64,000 bases of DNA from Chromobotia macracanthus (taxonomy: Eukaryota; Chordata; Actinopteri; Cypriniformes; Botiidae), in contig JAZGTH010000087.1 in NCBI GenBank assembly GCA_036877525.1, forward strand, positions 1,647,501 to 1,711,500, written 5' to 3'. The position numbers and the translations under genes were made by a program. The notes below the pieces were generated by a model. It had not been told where the DNA came from. It ran no database searches and was given only the letters and a program-made list of their open reading frames with translations. How positions within the stretch are numbered: position 1 is the stretch's first letter; each line of letters begins with the position of its first letter. Shown in pieces: positions 36,801-48,207 of this stretch.

Positions 36801-39240
36801 CCTGTTTTTAGGAGTACAAATGGCATGTTTTACATATGAACACATGCCGAGTGCAGAACACATGCAGAACCGACTTTTTAACTAGAAAGACTCCTGAGAG
36901 CTCCTGAGTTTGCCAAGTAAGGGTGTCTCTGATGAGGTATATGCTGTTAAACATGCATCTGTGAGCAGCATGAGGGAAAAATAACATATTTTGCATGAGT
37001 TGATGAGCTTAAGATTCGAGACAGAATAAACAGACACTCACAATGTTAAACAATATTGTCAGCTTCCAGCGTGGGATTTCTCTACAATTCACGTGCAGCC
37101 CTGGCATATTTACCCAACAAAATATGAAACTATTTTCCAGATACAACTTCTGAATTATTCTAGGCAAAATAACACGGCTCTGAATTACAGCTTGTAGAGG
37201 GATGTTTGTTTTTATGTTCGGCTCCTTAGCAACCGCTATCCCCCTGCTGGAGAACGGACCACCTTGAGAGAGCTGCCAGATTCTTCAGCCTGAGCAGCAG
37301 AAGGATTTCTTTTAACAATTTCCCAGAAGGAGGACGGCGTTGTTCTGCTAACAACTGAACTGCCTCTGACCAGCAGGCCTACAGATACTGTACAGATAAT
37401 GTCTTCATCTACATCTCACCTTCAACATTTCTTAAAAAACGGAGGATTCAGAGAATGTGAGAAGAGGCTCCAGTTTAGAATTACTAAAACTAATAATCTA
37501 ATCCATCTAATCCAAAAATTCCCAGGATCTACATAGGCAAATATTAAAGGATCAGCTTACTACTGTTGTGATTCATTATGATTGTAAAACAAGGTGTTTA
37601 AGGACAAACAACAATCCCTTTTGTTTTGCATGAAAGAAATCCTATAAATCAGATATAAAAACAATCCACACAATCCTCAGAGCTCACTCGCTCAGTGAGG
37701 TTTTACCATACAGTACATTTACATTTTTGGTGAACATTTATGGCTGTTTTCAACATTTTAAACATCTGTTGGCGAGACTTCACAATAAATTGCAGCCCTG
37801 ATTCACCATCATATTAAACAAACATCCACGTCCAGACACGAGGCCACATCCATCCCTCTGTTCATAAAATCACAGGCTGTCGTACATGACCACACGGCTG
37901 TTGAAGATATGATGAAATCTTCACTGCTCTCAAACATGTAAAGAATGACTTGCATTACAGCTTGTCTGATTTGAAAGGCATGATGGTTTTTCTCAGTGCC
38001 AACTTTAACTTTGGCATAAATTTAACAAGGGGGTACAGGGGTCTCTCTAAAACACTCAACATGGAAAGGAAATTTGGCACAACATGTTTCATTTCCTACC
38101 AACTGACCACACTAGTTCTCAGTCAACACACCCTAACTCTGACCCGCTAGTAATGAGACTGAACGTCATACAAAATAAATCTAATACACAAAAGTGTGTT
38201 GTTTTTAAGCAGTCTGTAACATGTAGTACTGCTCTTAAATGCTGTCAGAACTAAAGATGTTTTTGAAGCAGGCATATCTGAAACCTAAACAGCACAATCA
38301 TTTATTAGTTTTGAGAAAGCTGCTGAGATCTGCAATCACTGAACCCTGTTTGATATTTCTGAGTTTATCAGGTAGATTCACTGATGCATTTAAAGCCAAC
38401 AGAGACTGCGGAAACTATTTACACAGGGACTAAGTAAAGTAACACACAATCTACTTGCACCCAAACAATATATAACCACATAAACAACACAACGCTCGTG
38501 GCTACCTGAGCAGATTTTCCGGTTTGATGGGTGAGGAAAGTGCAACAATAATCATTTGTTACGGTTCCCTAAATTAAACCTGAACCTGATCAGTGTTTAC
38601 ATTTCAGATACTGGTTTTACATGGTTTCAGGACAAGAAACCAGATACAATAATGAGTGACCAAAAACGGTACCTTATGACATACCTTGTAATGGTTGCAT
38701 GTGTATTTTGTTTTCCTTATTGTCAACTTTCTCTTTATTTGTTGTTGTTTAATAGAAACACAAACAGATACTTATAATACATATTTATAAAATATATCAT
38801 TAGGCCCGTATAATTTACAATAATAAACTAGAAGCCAAACCCAAACATGTGAACTGAACCTCTCAGGTATAAACCACCCGTCGTTTCACCAGCACCAAAG
38901 CTCATTGTTTCAGTGATAAGGTGAATCTGCACCGTTTGGTGGTGGTGTCAGATCAAGCCACACAAGAGCCACAATCTCCTGAAGCCTGAGGAACCCATCT
39001 CATGTTGAGACCAGCTGGATCATCACAACCACGCATGCTACCATCAGCAGATCCAGCTCATCTGCTGCTGCTCTGGCCAGAAACGCGTCGTCTGCAGCCC
39101 ACGAGCAGAACAAACATCTCAGCGTGAACATCATGTCATACCTCAACACTTCACATGCGACTCTGCTTCATTTCACAGGTTCTTCAGGCGTCTTCTCGTC
39201 CATCAATGTTGTGGGTGCAGCAGAACACTTCCAGCTCGGT

Positions 39241-39366
39241 GATGTCTCACTCCAGCTCTACGATGTCTCACTCCGGCTCGGTGATGTCTCTCTCCAGCTC
39301 TACGATGTCTCTCTCCGGCTCTACGATGTCTCACTCCGGCTCGGTGATGTCTCACTCCGGCTCGGT
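39241..39366. repeat. 21-bp minisatellite, six units
   Basis: Six exact-length 21-bp units starting at 39241, 39262, 39283, 39304, 39325 and 39346, of the form GATGTCTCACTCCGGCTCGG plus T with a CTCTAC variant. The open frames across it (SHSSST-type) are repeat artefacts. Confidence 0.9.
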
Positions 39367-39379
39367 GTGCTCTTCATCT

Positions 39380-39500
39380 TCTCCTCGTCTGGTTTCCTCC
39401 GTGCGCGCACTTCGGAGCGCGCGCTGCAGTTTCAGGGCCGTGAGCCGCGCGGCAGTGACGTCACACTTCCTCAAGCAGACGCGCTTACGGTGCTGCATGA
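39380..39500 (-). promoter_or_regulatory. CpG-rich segment with a CRE, candidate akt1 promoter
   Basis: Dense CpGs (GCGCGCACTT, GAGCGCGCGCTG, GAGCCGCGCGG) and a full TGACGTCA at 39456-39463. It lies upstream of akt1 on the minus strand, about 6 kb from the start-codon exon, and about 2 kb before mfsd4b copy 1 on the other strand. Assignment to akt1 is inference. Confidence 0.35.
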
Positions 39501-41380
39501 TGAGAAAGATGAAGCTGAAGAGCCCGAGCAGGCTGAGAAATGCCAACCCGTGAACACAAAAGCACGGGAAGCACTTAAAACAATGACATTTTACGTGTGT
39601 TATGGTATAAAGTCTCTGATGCATGCAACTCATACATCCATAAAGAAACACAGTGTTGGCAGGCTTGTGTAATCCTCCACAAATGCCTATAGATGTAAAA
39701 CAAGGGAAGGTATTTACAAATTGCATATCTTCTTCACCTTCATTATTAGTAGCATGGAAGTAACATGAAAGATTACTGAGTTTTTATGATTTTTGAGATT
39801 CATGATTTCAAAGGGTGTTCACAATTCAGAAACATCTCAAACGCACTGTAAGACATTTTTTGCTGCTTTGTTTAAGTTGTTTAATGATTGGTTTAATCAG
39901 AGTGGTTGTACCATCATTTTAACCTACAATTTCAAATGTTGACTTGATTGCTTAATCAAAATTCAACTTAGTTTGATGAGTTAAAGTGATGTAAAACACG
40001 TTATCATGATTTATTGATCGCATCATTTTGATATATCAGTATTAAAGATAAATCAGTATTTATACAATAAATTTAATTGAACGTGAAAGTGGAAATAAAA
40101 CATCATGTAAACCTCTACGGCTCATTTACCATTGAAATTGGTTCTTTCTGAAAACACTTAATTTCCATTTACAGAACAAACTTGTGCTGCTAGAATAGGT
40201 TGAAGGTTCAGTTCCCAGTATGAGAGTCCCAAGAACTGGAAAGTAATGATGTTACAGTCCTGTTTACCATCATATTTACTCCAGTCATGACACTTAACTC
40301 CATGCTGTTCCTCTGAACACCAGCCACACAAAAGCTGTTCAGAGAGCACTGCTGTGCTGTAATATCATTTGTGCTCTTTTTATTGTTAAAAAGTGAACTC
40401 ATGCCCTGAGCTGATGAAACTGCAGTGCTGTGGTCACAGACTATTTGTGTCTATTTTTTGTGGTATGTCCAATAGCACACAAATATTACTAAGATCAAAA
40501 AGTGTTTTAACTGTTCAGTGTATCACTTTAGAAAAACAAAAAGCAGCTGTTTTTTGTGGCATTCAAAACAGCAATGCAAATTTTTTGCTGAAATGAGATT
40601 TAACTAAAATAATGAAGATGCAGAATTGTAAATCACATTTGAATTTAAAGTAATAGAGCTAAAACAGAATGAAACCCAACTTTTTGATGTCAATATTTCT
40701 GAAATATTTTATGAAATAAGTGATCTGAATTGAATGGCTTGGTTTTGATGGCTGGTTAGTCATTAAGTACTGAAGTTAGTATTAAAACGAGAGTTTTAGA
40801 GAGAAGTCTAACGTGTTAGCACTGGTACAGATGAAAAAAGCATCAATTAGAAACTAATGAAAACAGCAAAGAGCTGTTATAACTAAATGTTTTAATCACA
40901 CAGACTGCGTTCTGTTGAGATCACACTTTTGTGCTGGCCCTCATGAGAACCCTGTGTGAAGTAAAAACTTCATCATCTCTGTTCTTCAAGTGGTTTCTAA
41001 ATAACATTCAATTCATGGTGTAAAAAGCAGGACATCAGATCAGCTGGAGCTCACTGTCTATACCACCAGAACAAACCCATTGAGCTGGTTCACATTAATA
41101 CAACACTGCCATCTAGTGACCAACCACCGCATCACCACAGTTTTGTAAATGACGTTCTCTAAATGTTCTCAAACGTTTTGCAGTAATGTTAGTAGGATTT
41201 GAAACGTTATATATCTATTATTCTGTATATCAACAACGTTGTTCCTAAGCTGTTAATGGGACGTTATAAAACGTTACAGAATAAAAACAATTGCACAACA
41301 TATTGCAAAGCAATAACGTTAATGCAACGTCTATAAATCTTTATTATGCAATAAACTGGATGTCGTCGTCGCAGTTCTTG
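39501..41380. other. Intergenic region between akt1 and mfsd4b copy 1
   Basis: AT-rich, no gene recognised. Small palindromic or dispersed-repeat-like sequence around 39850-40000 was not resolved. Confidence 0.4.
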
Positions 41381-41411
41381 TCAACGCTTCACAGCTCCGG
41401 AGCTCGCCGGG

Positions 41412-43678
41412 ATGGACGGCACATCTCTGGGGAGGGCTGACCGGGCACCGCGGTCTGGACCCGGACGGGGCAGAAGCGACACCGGGGCACGCCGGTCGTG
41501 GTCTGTCAGTGTTGCGCTTTATGCATCATTGCTTGGCCTGGTAAGTCTGTATATTCATCTGAATTAAATCATCGGTGAAATCAACACGTTTCCAGTTACA
41601 TGCATTATGGTGTCTCCATAATCCTCCAGAACTTAACTAGTATTAGTAACTAGAACTGAACTAGTGTTTCATCAATAAAAGTGGCATGTTTTATAGGTTG
41701 CATTCATTATTTATACCTCATCTTCAAATCTAACACACATAAGAAACAAAATGATAACAGACGTGTCAAAGCAATTTTCTATTTAGTTTAATAAAATGTC
41801 CATTTGATTTTTAACTGAACTCAATACTTGGATAACAATCTTAAGTACTGGTTGTGTTTGTGAACCCTGGCCTACAGATAAGATTAGTGCAGGGTTATAA
41901 AAACAGGATCAGTGCATAATATAATAAAATATAAGATGCATTTGTCTTTGGTGTGTTTTCAGGGAATGGCCATCTCTGTATTGGGCCCAACCTTTGAAGA
42001 CCTGGCTAGTAATGTTAACACAAACATCAGTAATTTGTCTTTTATATTTGTGGGCCGCTCATCTGGATATGCAGGAGGCTCTCTGTTAGGAGGGATTCTG
42101 TTTGACTCTGTGAATCCTCATGTGCTACTGGGTGAGACCCTCAAACTCCAGAGAGACAAGAACAAACACTAACCCTTAATATTTAAAGGTAAAGTGTTAA
42201 AATGAGCTGCACCACTATTCACTCACGGCTGAGTTATCTCTGCAGGCTCCTCCTTGTTGATCACAGCACTTGGGATGTTCGGTACCCCATTCTGTAAAAC
42301 AGCTTGGCTACTCACTGCTCTGATCTCCAGTGTGGGGGTGTCAATGGGAGTAATAGATACAGGTAACGGCAGGTCTTTACACTCTGTCACTCTCTTAAAT
42401 CTCACATAGATTAAGGTAAATCTATGTGTTTCTTTCTAGTAACAATCAAATGTATCTGTTCTGTGTTACCTCTTATTAAAATGTTGATGTTTATAACAAT
42501 ATTGCATATAGTTCAAAATGCATTAAGCAGTTAACAGTATAAATATTGAAGACACTGTAAATTGTGTTGTAAAAACAGAAACATTAATTGAAACAGTAAA
42601 TAAAGTTTTTGTTGTAACTCCAGGTCTCTGGTCATTTACAGGTGGTAATGTTCTCATACTGGACACGTGGGGAGAGCAGGCTGGGCCTCACATGCAGGCT
42701 CTGCATTTCAGCTTCGCTATTGGAGCATTTGCCTCCCCAATCATAGCCAAGCTGCTGTTCGGCCCCAAGCACAATCCAGGCCAAGATGCCCTCACTGATC
42801 CTCCATGGTCTAACACCTCCTCCAAGGCCATCCTTCCATTCTCCCATTCGACAGGCTCAGTCCTCTCATCCATGTGGGCCTACATTGTAATTGGTGCTTT
42901 TGTTTTATTGGTGTCCATCCTCTTTTTCATCTTGTACTTTCACAGTTCCCCCACCTCAAACCGAAGGAAGACAGCCACAGGAAAGCAGATGTTCTCCAAA
43001 CACCACAATACTCTCATATTCTTGCTCTCCTTGTTCTTTTTCTTCTACGTTGGAAGCGAAGTGGCATACGGCTCTTTCATATTCACCTACGCCAAAGACT
43101 ATGCCGGTATGGATCAGTCACGGGCAGCAGGGCTGAATTCGCTCTTCTGGGGGACATTTGCAGCTGGTCGTGGTCTGGCCATCTTCTTTGCAGCCTGTCT
43201 GCTCCCAGGTACCCTGATCTTATTGAGTCTAGTGGGCACTACAGTTTCCTCACTTCTGCTGCTGCTTTTTAGCAGAAATGAACCTGTGCTTTGGACCTGC
43301 ACTGCCCTGTTGGGTGTCTCTATGTCTACCACTTTTCCCAGTGGGATTTCATGGGTGGAGCAGTACACAACAGTGACAGGTCGGTCGGCTGCAGTGTTTG
43401 TGGTGGGCGCAGCACTTGGTGAGATGGTCCTGCCAGCTCTGATGGGCTTCTTGCTGGGTCAAGTGGAGAATCAGCCGTTGTTGATGTACTTGGCATGCGG
43501 CACATCTATCTTCACATCAGCTCTCTTTCCTGTCATGTACAAAATAGCATCAAAAGAAAGAGTGCTGGGTAACAAGGATGACAGTGAGTATTACCAAAGT
43601 CCACAAGACAATGTGGAGGAGATAGAAGAGCCAAAACACAAAGGTGAAGGGAATAAATTTAAAGACACACATGATTAA
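41412..43678 (+). CDS. mfsd4b: Mfsd4b-like sodium-dependent glucose transporter, copy 1 (4 exons, 483 aa)
   Basis: Exons: 41412-41540, 41963-42131, 42246-42362, 42642-43678; 1452 bases, phases consistent, all introns GT/AG. The protein is a major facilitator superfamily member matching MFSD4B/NaGLT1: GMAISVLGPTFEDLASNV, IFVGRSSGYAGGSLLGG, VIDTGGNVLILDTWGEQAG, PHMQALHFSFAIGAFASP, YVGSEVAYGSFIFTYAKD, GRGLAIFFAACLLPGT, FPSGISWVEQYTTVTGRSAA, about 12 membrane segments. In mammals NaGLT1 is reported as a kidney sodium-glucose/fructose transporter. The N-terminus is short (43 residues before GMAIS). The C-terminal tail ends early at TAA 43676-43678; the homologous rest of the tail survives untranslated to 43846. 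The middle of the last exon is nearly identical to copy 2. Human MFSD4B also neighbours REV3L. Confidence 0.92.
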
Positions 43679-43846
43679 AGTCAGACAAAATCTCCTGCTT
43701 AAGTTTTGGTGTCACCTGTTGTTTGAGTCACTGCTCTTCCTGCCCAATCGATGGGCAGTCCTACATCCAGCATCTCCTGCACTCGTGCCTGTGACTTTCA
43801 CAGATCTAAACTGCTAATGACCCTAAACAGGGAGAAGGAAGACTGA
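43679..43846 (+). pseudogene. Decayed C-terminal tail of mfsd4b copy 1
   Basis: After the stop at 43676-43678 the same frame continues to resemble the tail of copy 2. TALPAQSMG parallels SALAVQSIA, and CTG CTA ATG ACC CTA AAC AGG at 43811 onward (LLMTLNREKED, then TGA at 43844-43846) parallels LLLSLNREKKD, the last residues of copy 2. At least two further in-frame stops lie between. The tail was lost by point mutation, not by deletion of the sequence. Confidence 0.75.
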
Positions 43847-44700
43847 AATATTGCACTACATCAAAGGAACTTAGAGATGGCTGGTGGAATCATTAGCCTA
43901 AAGAAGCGCTTGACAAAAATGATCACACTAGCCAGCTGATTTAGCTCTTTCTGTTTTATTTCAACGAATACATTTGATGGCTGTTTGACATTTAAACATC
44001 TACTTGCTTCTTTCTGTGTTTTTAATGTCTGACAGCATAAGCCACATCAAGTATTTTCCTCCCCATCACTGTTCTCATTTAAGAGTGAAGGTTGCAGGAT
44101 TTTCACAGAAGTTTCAAACTCCGAACAACTTTTCATTTTGGGGTGAATTATAACTGTAACTACAGTACTTCTGCACTTTATCATCGAAATGTTTAATGCA
44201 GATTTCTTTAAATGCTAGATTTGGATTTTAGTTATTTTCAAAACATTGTGACAAATATGTTCATTGATCTTTCAAACAACAGAGGCATAATTTTACATTC
44301 TAACATATTATTAAGTAAAATAAAATAAGTTATATTGTTTCTGAGCACTATTTCAAATCTTTTTATTTTTCTGATACCTGAAGAATGTCCCACTCAGTAT
44401 TCCACCATGTGACATCAGCAGTTGTTTGTTTTTTACTCATTTTTGTCTAACATTGTTAAACATTATCGCAAAGTCTAACAAGCATGCACATAAATAAATA
44501 AATACATACATACATAAACATAAGCAACTAACAATTAAGAATATAGAAAGTTTGTTGTTATTTATTTTTTCCAAATGACCATAAATGGACATTGCTCTGC
44601 TCTTTTTAATTAGTGACGTAAATGATCCTTTAATCACGGTAAATCGCTTAAGTTAATGATCAGTGAATTAATTTCATTCTTTTGGTCTTGTGTGTGTGTG
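43847..44700 (+). other. mfsd4b copy 1 3' UTR and intergenic DNA
   Basis: AT-rich. AATAAA at 44319-44324 is a candidate poly(A) signal, and AAATAAATAAATA occurs near 44490-44502. No other gene seen. Confidence 0.45.
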
Positions 44701-44739
44701 CTGGTTTCAACACCAGCCTGACCCTCCACAAGACACGCT

Positions 44740-44980
44740 GAACTGACCGGAAGTCAGGAGGACTTTTATTATGTCTGCACATACGCGCCATATTCCGGAA
44801 GTGTGTCAGGCGCCTGTAATCGTCGACTGACGGAATAAGTTGGTTCTGCAGATGTGATGGTTCTGCAGATGTGATGGTTCTGCGGATGTGATGGTCTGAG
44901 GAACATTACAGATGTAGATCACTGCAGGTCATACAGCGTTTATAGTCGTTTTCCGCACACGGCCGCGCGAGATCCGCGTC
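44740..44980 (+). promoter_or_regulatory. Candidate promoter of mfsd4b copy 2
   Basis: Two ETS-type CCGGAAGT motifs at 44747-44754 and 44795-44802, a 17-bp triple repeat (44842-44892), and a CpG-rich stretch ending at the ATG at 44981. No TATA box is evident. Inference from motifs and position. Confidence 0.45.
44842..44892. repeat. 17-bp tandem repeat, three copies
   Basis: GGTTCTGCAGATGTGAT occurs three times head to tail (third with GCGG), 89 to 139 bases before the mfsd4b copy 2 start codon. Confidence 0.9.
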
Positions 44981-47900
44981 ATGCCTCCCGCTGGCGCCGC
45001 GGCGAAGAAGAAACACGTGCGGTTCGCCAGGATGGAGGAGCAGGAGGAGCAGGAGGAGGAGAGCGTGCTCGACCAGCGGAGCGACGCGAGGAAGGGCCTC
45101 AAAAGCGCCCTGAAGGGCGGTCAAGGGCTCGAGAAGCCGGGCTCGGGGAAGGTGGATGTAGTTCGACCCGGACGGGGCCGCGGCAGCACCGGGGCGTGCT
45201 GGCGGTGGCTGGTCAGCCTCGCGCTCTGCGCGTCGTTTCTCGGTCTGGTGGGTCTGCGTGTTAATAGTCTCGGTTCTGCAGGGACCGGATGCGTGTACAT
45301 GACGGATGTGGACCGGATCCGTGCCCGTCTGCAGCTCTGTCGTGTTGACAGCATCCGGACAAAACAGGATCGTTTGCGTGTCAAACAAGGCAGCAGCGGT
45401 GTAACCGGGCCGACGGGTTCATCTGGGTTTGGGACCATGTTCGAGTGGTCGCTTCAGTTGCGAGTGTTTTCATTAACTGCGACACTAAACGACTGTCGTG
45501 TTATATACGAAGCGTGTGAATTTCATAGTGTTGCTGTGTGACGTGTCCACGACTCAGTGACGTCACCGTGTTTTTGTTGGTGAAGACGACTGCATTGTGG
45601 GCCTCCATGAAAACTACAACAGTCCCATTGATCTTAATGCGACATTTTCCTCTGAAACCTGTTTTACATTTCAATAGAAAGCAGTGACGTGTAATGTGGT
45701 GTACATGACACTGTTTCTGGAGGCACATCAACAGCACACGTTATCAGACCTTATCAAGCACCTCATTCATCTCATTGGCTCTCTGCAGTACTTCAGGACC
45801 TGAACTGGGTAATGTGGAGGACACGTCTAAAATGTGGACGGTTGGTGTGCCTCCAAGAACAGTGTTGGGAAACACTACAGTGATCGTTCAAAAGGGAAAC
45901 TTCACAATGACATTATTACCCTGTTTTACCCTGACAATTCTTTAAAGTACCTTGGCATGCCATGCAGATACTGTGGTGTATACATATGATATTAACATGT
46001 ATTAATTGTACCAGCACATTACTGCTTTTCTAAGGTTATATTTATGTTCATTCTGATTCACTGATTGCATGTTCCATTTGCTCTAGTTGAAATGTTTTTG
46101 ACATCAGAAGGAGTTTAGGGTTATGATATCTGACAATTGATTAAGTGCATGTTAGGTTGATACATTTGTTTGTGGTGTATTTATAGGGAATGGCCATCTC
46201 TGTATTGGGCCCGACCTTTGAAGATCTGGCTGTCAACGTCAACAAGAACATCAGCAATTTGTCCTACATCTTTGTGGGTCGCTCAGCAGGATACATTGGA
46301 GGCTCTCTGTTAGGAGGGATTCTGTTTGACTGTGTGAATCCTCATCTCTTGCTCGGTAAAACCTGTGAAGTCCACAGAGAAATGTAGTTAAAGAGTACAA
46401 ACTCAAGCCACTTATAATATTTAACTGTGGTAAATGATTTACTTGTGATCGTGTGACGTGTGTTAGAGAGGCTATAGGAAACACTAGTCTAACAGCTGAG
46501 GTTATGGACTGAAAATGCAGAGGTTACCAGTTGAAGGAAATTGCAGTTTACGGAGATCTTAAAAGTTTGAGATCCACTGGTGTAAATGATGCTGCTGTGA
46601 CCTGCCAATACTAATAGAACAATATCAGAGGTTTCCTACATAAATACCATTTATTTGGCAACAAAGATTTCTGCTCTCTTATTTGCTATGTCTTATTTGA
46701 AGCTAGTTTTGATTTATCTCTGCAGGCTTCTGCTTGTTGATCACAGCATTTGGTATGTCTGGAACAGCATTCTGTAAAAAGGCTTGGCTGCTCACCGCTT
46801 TAATGTCCAGTGTGGGGGTGTCAATGGGAGTTTTAGATACAGGTAAGGGCAGGTGTGTCTCACATGTAAAATGTGTGTGTAACTGCTGTGGTAACTCCAG
46901 GTCTCTGCTCATTTACAGGTGGTAATGTTCTCATACTGAACACATGGGGCGAGCAGGCTGGGCCTCACATGCAGACTCTGCACTTCAGCTTTGCTGCTGG
47001 AGCATTTGCCTCTCCAATCATAGCCAAGCTGCTGTTCGGCCACAGTTCCGACAACAGCACCATTTACACAATGTCCGGCCACGCGTCCAAGACTGTCGGT
47101 GCCATTCTGCCGTTCTCTCATCCCAAAATTGCCACTCTCACATCCATGTGGGCTTATATAGTGATTGGTGCTTTTGTTTTACTTGTGTCACTCTTCTTTT
47201 TCATCCTGTACTCCTGCAGTCCCCCCAATTCAAATTGGGCAAAGAAACCCTCTGGAAAGCAGATGTTCTCCAAACACCACAATACTCTCATATTCTTGCT
47301 CTCCTTGTTCTTTTTCTTCTACGTTGGAAGTGAAGTGGCATACGGCTCTTTCATTTTCACCTACGCCAAAGACTATGCCGGTATGGATCAGTCACGGGCA
47401 GCAGGGCTGAATTCGCTCTTCTGGGGGACATTTGCAGCTGGTCGTGGTCTGGCCATCTTCTTTGCAGCCTGTCTGCTCCCAGGTACCCTGATCTTGGTCA
47501 GTCTAGTGGGCACTACAGTTTCCTCTCTTCTGCTGCTGCTTTTTAGCAGAAATGAACCTGTGCTTTGGACCTGCACTGCCCTATTGGGTGTGTCTATGTC
47601 TACCACTTTTCCCAGTGGGATTTCGTGGGTGGAGCAGTACACAACAGTGACAGGTCGGTCAGCTGCTGTGTTTGTGGTGGGCGCAGCACTCGGTGAGATG
47701 GTCCTGCCGTCCCTGCTTGGCTTTCTACTGGGGCACGTGCAGAATCAGCCCCTGCTGATGTACCTGGCGCTTGGCACATCCACCTTCACCTCCATTCTCT
47801 TCCCTGTCATGTACAAACTAGCCTCACCAGGAGGGGATGCCGGCCTACGGAAAGTGCCGGGCAGAAGCAGCAGGGATGTGGATGACAGTGAGTATCGCCA

Positions 47901-48207
47901 AGCTCTGCTGGACAATGTGGAGGACGAAGAGGAGCAGGAGAACGATGCAGAAGCCGACCAATGGAATGATGCTGACTTTGAGGTGATCGAGATGGATGAA
48001 GCCAGTCTGGTGAGCTCTCCTTCCAAATCTTTGATGCCGCCTGACGTCGCAGCCAGTGCTCTTGCCGTCCAGTCCATCGCTGCACCCTCGGTCTCCCCTC
48101 CAGCAGACCCCACTGCCCTGACCCCTGTGTCTAACACCCCGTCCTTTTCCACAGACTCTCCCAGACGCAAATTGTTATTGTCCCTAAACAGAGAGAAGAA
48201 AGACTGA
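44981..48207 (+). CDS. mfsd4b: Mfsd4b-like sodium-dependent glucose transporter, copy 2 (4 exons, 613 aa)
   Basis: Exons: 44981-45247, 46187-46355, 46726-46842, 46919-48207; 1842 bases, phases consistent and identical to copy 1. Same MFS family and the same landmark motifs, starting GMAISVLGPTFEDLAVNVNK. It differs in a longer basic/acidic N-terminus (about 89 residues before GMAIS, with KKKHVRF and EEQEEQEEE) and a long cytosolic C-tail containing QWNDADFEVIEMDEASL, which matches the WNEMDFEMIE tail of mammalian MFSD4B, and ending LLLSLNREKKD. This copy therefore keeps the ancestral architecture. Intron 1 is about 0.94 kb, the others short. Tandem with copy 1 (1.3 kb gap) and convergent with rev3l. 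Substrate is inferred from the family. Confidence 0.93.
45248..46186. other. mfsd4b copy 2 intron 1
   Basis: Non-coding. The reading frame of exon 1 continues open to 45541 past the GTGGGT donor, but the homology stops at the donor. No repeat recognised. Confidence 0.5.

Larger units (their letters stand above)
33084..39230. other. Probable akt1 5' UTR intron region
   Basis: About 6 kb without a recognisable coding exon. It holds a Tc1 relic (33928-34140), a fish dispersed repeat (34736-34880), a short (AC)n run at 36275-36291, and a GC-rich island at 36500-36760. The ORF 36424-36885 (+, 153 aa) resembles nothing I know. Confidence 0.45.

Noticed and set aside
36424..36885. 153-aa ORF upstream of akt1
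   Set aside because: No recognised homology, low-complexity edges and overlap with an equally open ORF on the other strand; GC-rich composition alone explains it.
39124..39726. Overlapping ORFs of 124-182 aa on both strands
   Set aside because: They cross a 21-bp minisatellite and a CpG-rich segment; Ser/Leu-rich heptads are encoded by the repeat.
44981..45541. 186-aa ORF read straight through mfsd4b copy 2 exon 1
   Set aside because: Homology with copy 1 ends exactly at the GTGGGT donor after residue 89; the rest is intron.
41412..48207. Transporter pair as slc18b1
   Set aside because: The motifs GPTFEDLA, TGGNVLIL and YVGSEVAYGSF and the WND-DFEVIE tail match MFSD4B, which also neighbours REV3L in human.
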